The translations under genes and the position numbers were made by a program. 19,250 nt of DNA from contig CAXUEX010000043.1 of NCBI GenBank assembly GCA_964250215.1, forward strand, positions 1-19,250, in the 5' to 3' direction. Positions 1 to 5,476 of the stretch are shown piece by piece. Origin of the DNA: DAIDJM01 sp964250215 (GTDB lineage Bacteria; Pseudomonadota; Alphaproteobacteria; Acetobacterales; Acetobacteraceae). The first letter of the stretch is position 1. Each line of letters opens with the position of its first letter. The notes under the pieces were generated by a model that was given only the letters and a program-made list of their open reading frames with translations, was not told where the DNA came from and did not search any database.

Positions 1-2
1 GC

Positions 3-886
3 AATCTCCAGGCCCGGCACCAGCTCCTGATCGGCCGCCTGGCCGAGGCCGAGCGCACGCTCGCCGGCATCGAGCCGCAACGCTGCCGCCACCCACGCGC
101 GCGGCGCACGAGCTGGTGCTGGCCGGCCTGGCCATCCGGCGCCTGCACATCCATGCCGCGCGCGCCGCGCTCACCCGGGCCCGGCAAGCCGCGCGCGCGG
201 CCGGCATTCCCGCGCTGACCGCCGAGGTCGAAAGCGCCTCCCGCGTGCTGCACACACCAGCAGCACGCCGGATCGCGCATGGCGAGGAACGTCCGCTCCG
301 GCTCGAGGAAATCGAAGCGCTGCTGCGATCCGGGGCGCTCGTCGTGGATGCGTGCCGCCATGTCGTGCGGGACGAGCGGCGGGTGGTCTCGCTCGCGACG
401 CGCCCGGTCCTGTTCGCGCTTGCCCGCGCGCTGGCCGAAGCCTGGCCCGCGGATTTGCCGAGGCGCACGCTCATCGCGCGCGCTTTCCGGGGAAAGCACG
501 ACGATGAATCGCACCGAGCGCGGTTGCGCGTCGAGATGGCGCGGCTGCGCATGGAACTCCGCCCTCTCGCTCACGTGCGCGCCACGAAGCCAGGCTTTGC
601 GCTATCGCCGCACCGCTCGCGCGCGGTCGTCGTGCTGGCACCTTTCGTCGAAGAGTCGCATGGCGCGATGCTAGCTTTGCTGGCCGACGGCGAAGCATGG
701 TCGAGCTCGGCCCTGGCGATTGCGCTCGAGATCAGCTCGCGCACCGTGCAGCGGGCGCTGGAATCGCTTGCCGCAACCGGCAAGGTGCAGTCGTCCGGTC
801 GCGGCCGGGCCCGCCGCTGGACCACCCCGCCCGTTCCCGGATTCCCGACAAGCTTGTTGCTCCCGGGGCCGCTGCCGAGCGATTAG
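3..886 (+). CDS. Winged-HTH domain protein, 5' end outside window, apparent frameshift near 77
   Basis: The reading frame from about 77 to the TAG at 884-886 encodes an Arg/Ala-rich, largely helical protein. It ends in a helix-turn-helix segment (around AIALEISSRTVQRALESLAA, about 720-775) followed by a basic wing, so DNA binding is likely. The frame is open before the GTG at 116 but turns proline-rich there, whereas frame 3 (from base 3) reads a plausible amphipathic helix, LIGRLAEAERTLAGIEP, up to about 77. Joining frame 3 to frame 2 at ccg/gca (75-79) restores one continuous protein. This indicates loss of one base, either a real frameshift mutation or an assembly error. From memory, similar long HTH proteins sit next to the same beta-propeller gene in rhizobia-like genomes; the start lies outside the window. 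The next gene begins 9 nt downstream, so the two are probably cotranscribed. The exact regulatory role is unknown. Confidence 0.6.
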   Translation, partial: SPGPAPAPDRPPGRGRAHARRHRAATLPPPTRAAHELVLAGLAIRRLHIHAARAALTRARQAARAAGIPALTAEVESASRVLHTPAARRIAHGEERPLRLEEIEALLRSGALVVDACRHVVRDERRVVSLATRPVLFALARALAEAWPADLPRRTLIARAFRGKHDDESHRARLRVEMARLRMELRPLAHVRATKPGFALSPHRSRAVVVLAPFVEESHGAMLALLADGEAWSSSALAIALEISSRTVQRALESLAATGKVQSSGRGRARRWTTPPVPGFPTSLLLPGPLPSD

Positions 887-895
887 ACTGGCAGC

Positions 896-1567
896 ATGAA
901 ACGGTCCGCAGCCGAGATAATGCGCGAATACGGCCCCTTTCCGGGCGCCGACCGCGTGCACGGCGTCACCTTCGACGGCAAGCACGTTTGGTTTGCCTCC
1001 GGTGACCGGCTGAATGCCCTCGATCCGGCAAGCGGAAAAATCGCGCGCTCGATCGATGTCGCCGCGCACGCCGGAACCGCCTTCGACGGCCAGCACCTGT
1101 TTCAGATCGCCGAGGACCGCATCCGCAAGATCGACCCGAAAACCGGCAATGTGCTCGCCACCATCCCCGCCCCCGGCGGCGGCGGCGATTCCGGGCTCGC
1201 CTGGGCCGAGGGGACGCTCTGGGTAGGTCAGCATCGCGGCCGCAAGATCCATCAGATCGATCCCATGACCGGGGCGGTTCTTCGCACCATCGAATCCAAC
1301 CGCGTCGTCACCGGCGTCACCTGGATCGACGGCGACCTTTGGCATGGCACCTGGGAAGGCGACGAGAGCGAGGTGAGGCGCGTCGATCCGGAGACGGGAG
1401 AGGTGCTGGACAAGCTCGAAATGCCGCCTGGAACCGGCGTCACGGGGCTCGAATCCGATGGCGGCGATCGATTTTTCTGCGGCGGCGGCGGCAGCGGCAA
1501 GGTGCGGGCCGTGCGCCGGCCCCGCCGGCATCAGAGCGCGCGAAGCTCCGCGCCATCCAGGGCGTAG
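896..1567 (+). CDS. Five-bladed beta-propeller protein (glutamine cyclotransferase-like / Vgb-like)
   Basis: The 223-residue protein contains five repeats of about 40 residues of the form G-V/L-x-W/F-x-x-G-x-L-W followed by I/L-x-x-I-D-P-x-T-G-x-V. They begin near residues 23, 60, 99, 140 and 181, and the motifs IDPKTGNVLATI, IDPMTGAVLRTI and VDPETGEVL are clearly repeated. Five blades fit the glutaminyl cyclotransferase-like propeller fold, but no signal peptide is visible and catalytic activity cannot be inferred; a cytoplasmic ligand-binding or lactonase-like role is equally possible. The ATG lies 9 nt after the upstream HTH gene and has only a weak Shine-Dalgarno sequence. The last roughly 17 residues (after AVRRPRR) are Ser/Arg/Ala-rich and overlap the end of the opposite-strand sigma remnant by 37 bp, so the natural C-terminus may have been altered by whatever rearranged that side. 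Confidence 0.8.
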   Translation: MKRSAAEIMREYGPFPGADRVHGVTFDGKHVWFASGDRLNALDPASGKIARSIDVAAHAGTAFDGQHLFQIAEDRIRKIDPKTGNVLATIPAPGGGGDSGLAWAEGTLWVGQHRGRKIHQIDPMTGAVLRTIESNRVVTGVTWIDGDLWHGTWEGDESEVRRVDPETGEVLDKLEMPPGTGVTGLESDGGDRFFCGGGGSGKVRAVRRPRRHQSARSSAPSRA

Positions 1568-2049
1568 CGCGCGAACAGGAAGTCGCGAATGCCGGCCACC
1601 TCATCCTTCGCGATGTTCAGCGCCACGAAATACGCCGGCCAGGGCGCCGGGTCGACACGGTCGAACACCAGCATGGCCGGCCACCCGTCAACCATTCCGG
1701 CTTCGAACCGCCATTGCCCAGCCAGCACGTAGCGGTGCAGGTATTCGCCCACCTTCTCACGCCCTCTGGCGCGAAGCCGGTTCACCAGATCGAGCTGCAC
1801 ATCGCCCGCCAGCATCAGCCGGACGGAATCGAAGTCGCGCGCATTGAAACATTCGACATACCGCGCCAGCCGGAAGCGTTCGGCCTCGGAAGGCCCCGGC
1901 ACCGGCGCTTCCTCCGGTTCGCGCGCCAGTTCTCGCAGGCGCGCGCGGCCGCGCTGCAATGCCGATTTCGCCGACGCAACGCTTGCGCCGGTGATTTCGC
2001 AAATCTCCTCGAGCGAATGCCCGCGCACGTCCTTGAGGATCCGCCCGGC
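1531..2049 (-). pseudogene. 5'-truncated ECF sigma factor remnant (sigma-4 plus SnoaL-like C-terminal domain)
   Basis: The minus-strand frame starts directly after the isochorismatase TGA (2052-2050) with AGRILKDVRGHSLEEICEIT. This is the start of sigma-70 region 4.2 of ECF factors, followed by the recognition helix GASVASAKSALQRGRARL. After a linker, a SnoaL/NTF2-like domain follows (ARYVECFNARDFDSVRLML through IRDFLFARYALDG), the arrangement of SigJ/ECF41-type sigma factors. Region 2, which binds core polymerase and the -10 element, is entirely missing: the family has about 100 more residues upstream, while here the frame meets a stop belonging to an unrelated enzyme. A GTG at 2028 could start a 165-residue product, but it has no region 2 and could not act as a normal sigma factor. 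A deletion joining two genes is the simplest explanation. The C-terminus looks complete. Confidence 0.75.
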
Positions 2050-2631
2050 TCAAGAACGGAGCGCCGCGACGATCTCCGCCGTTGCACGAACACGGGCGAT
2101 TCGAGGCAGAATTTTTTCCATGGCGAAGTCGTGCAGCCCGGGTGCGACGCTGCCGCAGGCGTCGGCGGCAATAACGACATCGTAATTGAAATCGAAGGCC
2201 GCGCGGGCGGTCGCCTCAACGCCCATGTTGGTCGCCACGCCACAGATCACCACCGTGCCGCAGCCCCGACGGCGAAGCTGCAAGTCGAGTTCGGTGCCGA
2301 AAAAGGCGCTCATCTGCCGCTTGACGATGCGCACGGCAGCCGCGAGCGACTCGATTTCGGGAACCAGTGTCGCGAACCCCGCCGGCAGCCCCTCCTTCGG
2401 CAGCGCCCAAGGCTTATCCGCCTTGCCGCGCGGTGCGTCGGCGTAGCCGGAGGCGAAATCGGTCGCGGTCACCACGATTAGGCCATGCGACTCGGCCACG
2501 GCCCGCCCCAACGCCGCCGCCCGCTCGACAATCGCGTCCCGGCCGAACGGGATGGGCTCGGGGGACAGCAGGCCGTGCTGCAGGTCGATGATGACCAAGG
2601 CGGTCGTCTTCGGATCGAGGTCGAGGGTCAT
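2050..2631 (-). CDS. Isochorismatase-family hydrolase (Gly in place of catalytic Cys)
   Basis: This 193-residue protein has the full alpha/beta isochorismatase-like fold. The N-terminal strand LVIIDLQHG supplies Asp16, the segment IVKRQMSAFFGTELDLQLRR supplies Lys104 and the DLQLRRRG signature, and GVATNMGVEATARAAFD marks the usual nucleophile position. There residue 137 is Gly rather than the Cys of nicotinamidases and N-carbamoylsarcosine amidases. Gly also occurs in EntB/PhzD isochorismatases and in a common uncharacterised 'TNxGVE' group, so a Cys-dependent amidase mechanism is unlikely; the substrate is unknown. The start is supported by GGAG about 9 nt upstream of the ATG. The gene follows a SnoaL-like remnant by 21 nt and is followed immediately, in the same frame after its TGA, by the sigma-factor remnant. 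Its own C-terminus (RATAEIVAALRS) looks natural. Confidence 0.88.
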   Translation of the reverse strand: MTLDLDPKTTALVIIDLQHGLLSPEPIPFGRDAIVERAAALGRAVAESHGLIVVTATDFASGYADAPRGKADKPWALPKEGLPAGFATLVPEIESLAAAVRIVKRQMSAFFGTELDLQLRRRGCGTVVICGVATNMGVEATARAAFDFNYDVVIAADACGSVAPGLHDFAMEKILPRIARVRATAEIVAALRS

Positions 2632-2652
2632 GGTTCAATCTCCAACGCTGCA

Positions 2653-2873
2653 TCACCCGCCTGCCGCATGGAATGGCAAGGGCTCGACGCGATCCCAGAC
2701 GGCGTTGAAAGCGGCCATATCGAGAAACTCGATAAGCCGCCTCACCCGTCGTCCCGTCATCTCGAACACGAACACGTAAGCGTCCGCGTAAGGCCACCCG
2801 TCGCGCGTTGTGCCGGTCGCGTCGGCCATCACCGCGACGCTGTCGCCGTTCGTCCAAAGCGTGCGAAGCCGAG
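2653..2873 (-). pseudogene. SnoaL/NTF2-like protein, C-terminal fragment
   Basis: Reading leftward from about 2871 to the TGA at 2655-2653, the frame encodes RLRTLWTNGDSVAVM, then DATGTTRDGWPYADAYVFVF and RRLIEFLDMAAFNAVWDRVEP. This matches the last half of SnoaL-like (NTF2-fold) proteins: the 'WxxGDxVxVxxxATGTTRDGxPY' strand pair and the 'EFLDxxAFNxVW' end. The N-terminal half with the first helices is absent. The frame has no plausible start (first Met is internal) and is closed by a TGA at 2931-2929. It therefore looks like a 5'-truncated remnant. It lies 21 nt upstream of the isochorismatase gene in the same orientation, so the two may once have been one operon. Confidence 0.55.
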
Positions 2874-2880
2874 CCGGTCG

Positions 2881-2956
2881 CCACCGGATCGCTCGCCGGC
2901 CGTATCCCGCCGGCGTCGGTGTCGAAGATCACCGCAGGCCACCGGCCAGGGTCAGA
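2881..2956 (-). pseudogene. Dienelactone-hydrolase-like fragment
   Basis: In the frame one base away from the SnoaL-like piece, the minus strand reads DPGRWPAVIFDTDAGGIRPA between about 2953 and 2895. This resembles the early strand and oxyanion region of dienelactone-hydrolase-family proteins (remembered pattern 'GPWPAVIxxMDAGGIRPA'). Nothing before or after continues that family: upstream sequence is unrecognisable, and downstream similarity passes out of frame into the SnoaL-like fragment near 2871-2885. Only about 25 residues are involved, so the identification is tentative. If correct, it is a remnant of a second lost gene. The remaining bases 2957-3032 hold nothing I can assign. Confidence 0.3.
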
Positions 2957-3043
2957 TACTTGATGCCGGTTGGCGCTCAGCGCAGCGCAAATCTTGACCG
3001 TCCGCCGGCGTTCGCACCCAACCGAAGCGGATGAGGTGAATGC

Positions 3044-4003
3044 ATGACGACGATGTTGATGACCGGAGGCCATGCCGGCATCGGGCTGGTTGCCGCGCGA
3101 ACGCTGGCCGAGCGGTTCGGGTGCGATCTGATCCTGGCGGGGCGAAACCCGGAGCGGGTTGAAAAAGCGGCCCAGCCGATCCGGACCGACACGGGGGTCA
3201 GGGTCGATGTGCTGGAGCTGGACTTGAACTCGTTGGCCTCGGTGCGGGTCGGCGCTGCGCGGTGCAGGGCAATGTTGCAGGCTGGCCCTTCGGACGATGG
3301 CAAGCTGCAAGGCATCGTGTGCAACGCCGGGGCACAGTTTCGCGGGCCGGTCTCGTATAGCGCGGATGGCTACGAGGAAACCTTCGCGGGCAATTGCCTG
3401 GGGCATTTCCTGCTGACCAATCTGCTGCTGGACTCGGTCGCAGCCGACGGGCGAATCGTATGGACCGCGAGCGGAACGCACGATCCGGCCCTGATGGATG
3501 GCAAGACGGTGGGCGCAGCGGCCGAGCCGGACGCGAAAGCGTTGGTGCGGCAAGGCAGGAACGGCAAGCCGATTTCCGGAGGGCGTCGGTATGCAACCTC
3601 CAAGCTGTGCACGATCCTCTACGCCTATGAGCTAGACCGGCGATTGCGGCGGGCGGGAACGCCGCTGGCTTCGATCGCCTACGATCCCGGCTTCATTCCC
3701 GAAACAGGCATGGGCCGCATGGCGCCCTCGATCTTTCGCAGCTCGGCGGCCAAGTTTGTTCTGAAAACGCTGGGGGTCACGATGGGCCGCATGCCGTTCT
3801 CGGGAGAGGCACTCGGGATACTGGCAGCCGACCCGGCGTTCGGCGGCGGCTCGGGCAAATACTTCCACGCGAAAGATGGCGTGTTGAGCCAAACGCGGTC
3901 CTCGGCGGTGTCGTACGACGCGGCGAAGGCGGCCAAGCTATGGAACGACTCGGAGGAACTTGTGCAGTTGGCGGCGACCGAGCGGCCAAGTTGGCTCCCG
4001 TGA
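3044..4003 (+). CDS. SDR-family oxidoreductase (protochlorophyllide-reductase-like branch)
   Basis: The 319-residue protein is a short-chain dehydrogenase/reductase. The Rossmann nucleotide-binding motif TGGHAGIG is at residues 7-14, AGRN near 32-35 suggests NADP(H) preference, and CNAG is at 93-96. Asn117 lies in the FAGNCLGHF helix, Ser143 in WTASGTHDP, and Tyr183-x-x-x-Lys187 in YATSK, so the full catalytic tetrad is present. The long insert between Ser143 and Tyr183 and the 'NCLGHFLLTNLLL' helix resemble the protochlorophyllide reductase/retinol dehydrogenase-like branch. No photosynthesis context exists, so a generic carbonyl or alcohol substrate is more likely. The ATG is set by GAGGTG at 3033-3038, 5 nt upstream. 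The gene converges with the small gene at 4038-4238 with a 34-nt gap. Confidence 0.9.
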   Translation: MTTMLMTGGHAGIGLVAARTLAERFGCDLILAGRNPERVEKAAQPIRTDTGVRVDVLELDLNSLASVRVGAARCRAMLQAGPSDDGKLQGIVCNAGAQFRGPVSYSADGYEETFAGNCLGHFLLTNLLLDSVAADGRIVWTASGTHDPALMDGKTVGAAAEPDAKALVRQGRNGKPISGGRRYATSKLCTILYAYELDRRLRRAGTPLASIAYDPGFIPETGMGRMAPSIFRSSAAKFVLKTLGVTMGRMPFSGEALGILAADPAFGGGSGKYFHAKDGVLSQTRSSAVSYDAAKAAKLWNDSEELVQLAATERPSWLP

Positions 4004-4037
4004 GCGTGGGCGGCGAGGCGCAGCGACAATTCGGCCG

Positions 4038-4238
4038 CTACAGCCCCTGGCTGCCGCCAGGCTTAGAAATCCCCAGATCGCTGCCCGATCGATCCAGCAG
4101 CACCCCTTCCTCCAGCAGCCAGGATTGCGCCTCGTCCTCGGTCGCGAACGTGCCCAGCACCTGCTCGAACCCATCGCGGAACGCCACCACCGCATAGGTG
4201 CCGTCCTCGCGCCGGACAATCTCCGCAAATCCGCTCAT
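4038..4238 (-). CDS. Small hypothetical protein (66 aa)
   Basis: A 66-residue acidic protein without signal peptide or membrane segment. It contains the compact pattern GTYAVVAFRDGFEQVLGTFA followed by TEDEAQSWLLEEGVLL. A beta-hairpin followed by an 'F-x-T-x-x-E-A-x-x-W' helix is common in small uncharacterised alphaproteobacterial proteins. The start at the ATG 4238-4236 is preferred over an upstream in-frame start at 4310 because GGAGGG lies about 7 nt before it. It is divergent from the HTH-CysD gene and shares the 122-bp gap that carries two palindromic repeats, so it may be co-regulated with sulfate activation. I do not recognise a function. Confidence 0.65.
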   Translation of the reverse strand: MSGFAEIVRREDGTYAVVAFRDGFEQVLGTFATEDEAQSWLLEEGVLLDRSGSDLGISKPGGSQGL

Positions 4239-4300
4239 TCTCGGGCCCTCCGGCCTTAACCATGCCTTGGCAATCCACCGGCTACAAGCACGCACATAGA

Positions 4301-4317
4301 CTTTCGCCAAGCTAAAG
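4301..4317. promoter_or_regulatory. Operator-like palindromic repeat, copy 1
   Basis: The sequence CTTTCGCCAAGCTAAAG is an interrupted palindrome: CTTTCGC and GCTAAAG are reverse complements except for one base, separated by CAA. A second copy, 14 of 17 bases identical with both half-sites conserved, lies 36 bp downstream at 4337-4353. Paired inverted repeats just before a gene whose first domain is an HTH suggest binding sites for that domain. A run of five T follows copy 1 (4318-4322), so it could alternatively form a weak hairpin terminator or attenuator, but copy 2 has no T run. Confidence 0.45.
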
Positions 4318-4336
4318 TTTTTCCTTGCGCACCCGG

Positions 4337-4353
4337 CTTTCGTCCGGCTAAAG
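4337..4353. promoter_or_regulatory. Operator-like palindromic repeat, copy 2, just before the GTG start
   Basis: CTTTCGTCCGGCTAAAG repeats copy 1 and differs only at three central positions. It ends 7 nt before the GTG at 4361, so bound protein would cover the promoter or start region. A weak promoter reading is TTGCGC (4325-4330) with TAAAGA (4349-4354) as a -10 element at 18-bp spacing, which would place the transcript start near the GTG and give a leaderless message. That would explain the lack of a clear Shine-Dalgarno sequence. The promoter is inferred from a poor consensus match; the repeat itself is seen directly. Confidence 0.45.
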
Positions 4354-4360
4354 AATCCCC

Positions 4361-5476
4361 GTGCCGGATCTCAAACCCCTGTTCCGCGCCAGCGGCCTCC
4401 GCCAGCGCGACATCGCCGAGGCCGTCGGCCGCAGCGAGGGCGCGGTCAGCCAATGGGTGAACGGGGAGCGCGAAATCCCGGCCGATCTCGTCAGTCGCGT
4501 CGCGAAAATCACCGGCATCCCGCGCCGCCGCCTGCGGCCCGATCTATGGGGGAAAGATATGGATAGTTTCACAACGCCGGCCGCCGATCTCACGCATCTG
4601 CAGCGCCTGGAAGCCGAGAGCATCCACATCCTGCGCGAGGTTGCCGCCGAGGCCGAAAACCCGGTGATGCTCTACTCCATCGGCAAGGACAGCAGCGTGA
4701 TGCTGCACCTGGCGCTGAAAGCCTTCGCCCCGGGCACGCTGCCGTTCCCGCTGCTGCACGTGAACACCACCTGGAAATTCCGCGAAATGATCGCCTTCCG
4801 CGATCGGGTGGTGCGCGAAAAAGGCCTCACGCTGCACGAATGGATCAATCATGACGGGCTCGCCCAGGGCTTCAACCCGTTCGATCACCCGAACTACACC
4901 GACGTGATGAAAACCGACGCGCTGAAAGCCGCGCTCACGCATTTCGGCTTTGACGCGGCCTTCGGCGGCGCCCGGCGCGACGAGGAAAAAAGCCGCGCCA
5001 AGGAACGCATCTTCTCGTTCCGCACCGCGCAGCACCGCTGGGATCCGAAAAGCCAGCGCCCCGAACTCTGGCGCCTCTACAACGCCCGCAAGGCACGCGG
5101 CGAAAGCATCCGCGCCTTTCCGCTATCGAATTGGACGGAACTCGATATCTGGCAATACATCCACCTGGAAGAAATCCCGATCGTGCCGCTATACTATTCC
5201 GCCGAGCGCCCGGTGGTGGATTACAACGGCATGACCGTGATGGTGGACGACGACCGGATGCGCATCGCCGATGGCCAGCAGCCGCGCCTGGAAAAAATCC
5301 GCTTCCGCACGCTCGGCTGCTACCCGCTGACCGGCGCCACGCACAGCGAAGCCACCACGCTGCCCGAAATCATTCAGGAAATGCTGCTCACCACCACCTC
5401 CGAACGCCAGGGTCGAGCCATCGACCACGACCAGGCCGCGAGCATGGAAAAGAAGAAGCAGGAGGGGTATTTCTGA
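4361..5476 (+). CDS. cysD: Sulfate adenylyltransferase subunit 2 (CysD) with N-terminal YdaS/Cro-like HTH extension
   Basis: CysD is the ATP pyrophosphatase-type catalytic subunit of ATP sulfurylase. With the CysN GTPase it makes adenosine 5'-phosphosulfate from ATP and sulfate. From Met67 (ATG 4559) the sequence is a full-length 305-residue CysD: the PP-loop SIGKDSS at 106-112, GARRDEEKSRAKERIFSFR, LSNWTELDIWQYIHLE, and the typical EKKKQEGYF end. Before Met67 the frame is open without a stop to a GTG at 4361 and encodes 66 residues with a clear HTH (GLRQRDIAEAVGRSEGAVSQ, residues 12-31). That segment ends in RRRLRPDLWG, as in YdaS-type antitoxin/Cro-like proteins. Two products are possible: a 371-residue fusion from the GTG, or normal CysD from the ATG, which has its own GGGGGA about 6 nt upstream. 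CysD identity is certain; the extension's expression is inferred. The stop overlaps the cysNC start (TGATG). Confidence 0.95.
   Translation: MPDLKPLFRASGLRQRDIAEAVGRSEGAVSQWVNGEREIPADLVSRVAKITGIPRRRLRPDLWGKDMDSFTTPAADLTHLQRLEAESIHILREVAAEAENPVMLYSIGKDSSVMLHLALKAFAPGTLPFPLLHVNTTWKFREMIAFRDRVVREKGLTLHEWINHDGLAQGFNPFDHPNYTDVMKTDALKAALTHFGFDAAFGGARRDEEKSRAKERIFSFRTAQHRWDPKSQRPELWRLYNARKARGESIRAFPLSNWTELDIWQYIHLEEIPIVPLYYSAERPVVDYNGMTVMVDDDRMRIADGQQPRLEKIRFRTLGCYPLTGATHSEATTLPEIIQEMLLTTTSERQGRAIDHDQAASMEKKKQEGYF

Noticed and set aside
2485..2997. A plus-strand open frame of 170 codons in the gap before the SDR gene
   Set aside because: It is Arg/Pro/Ser-rich without motifs; the opposite strand contains recognisable protein fragments instead.
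4010..4037. A GCGGC/GCCGC stem between the SDR and the small gene as a terminator
   Set aside because: The stem is 5 bp with an 18-nt loop and no T run, so chance is likely in this GC content.
4300..4322. Repeat copy 1 plus the following T run as an intrinsic terminator
   Set aside because: The stem is AT-rich with a mismatch, and the same element recurs at 4337 without a T run, so a protein-binding site explains both copies better.
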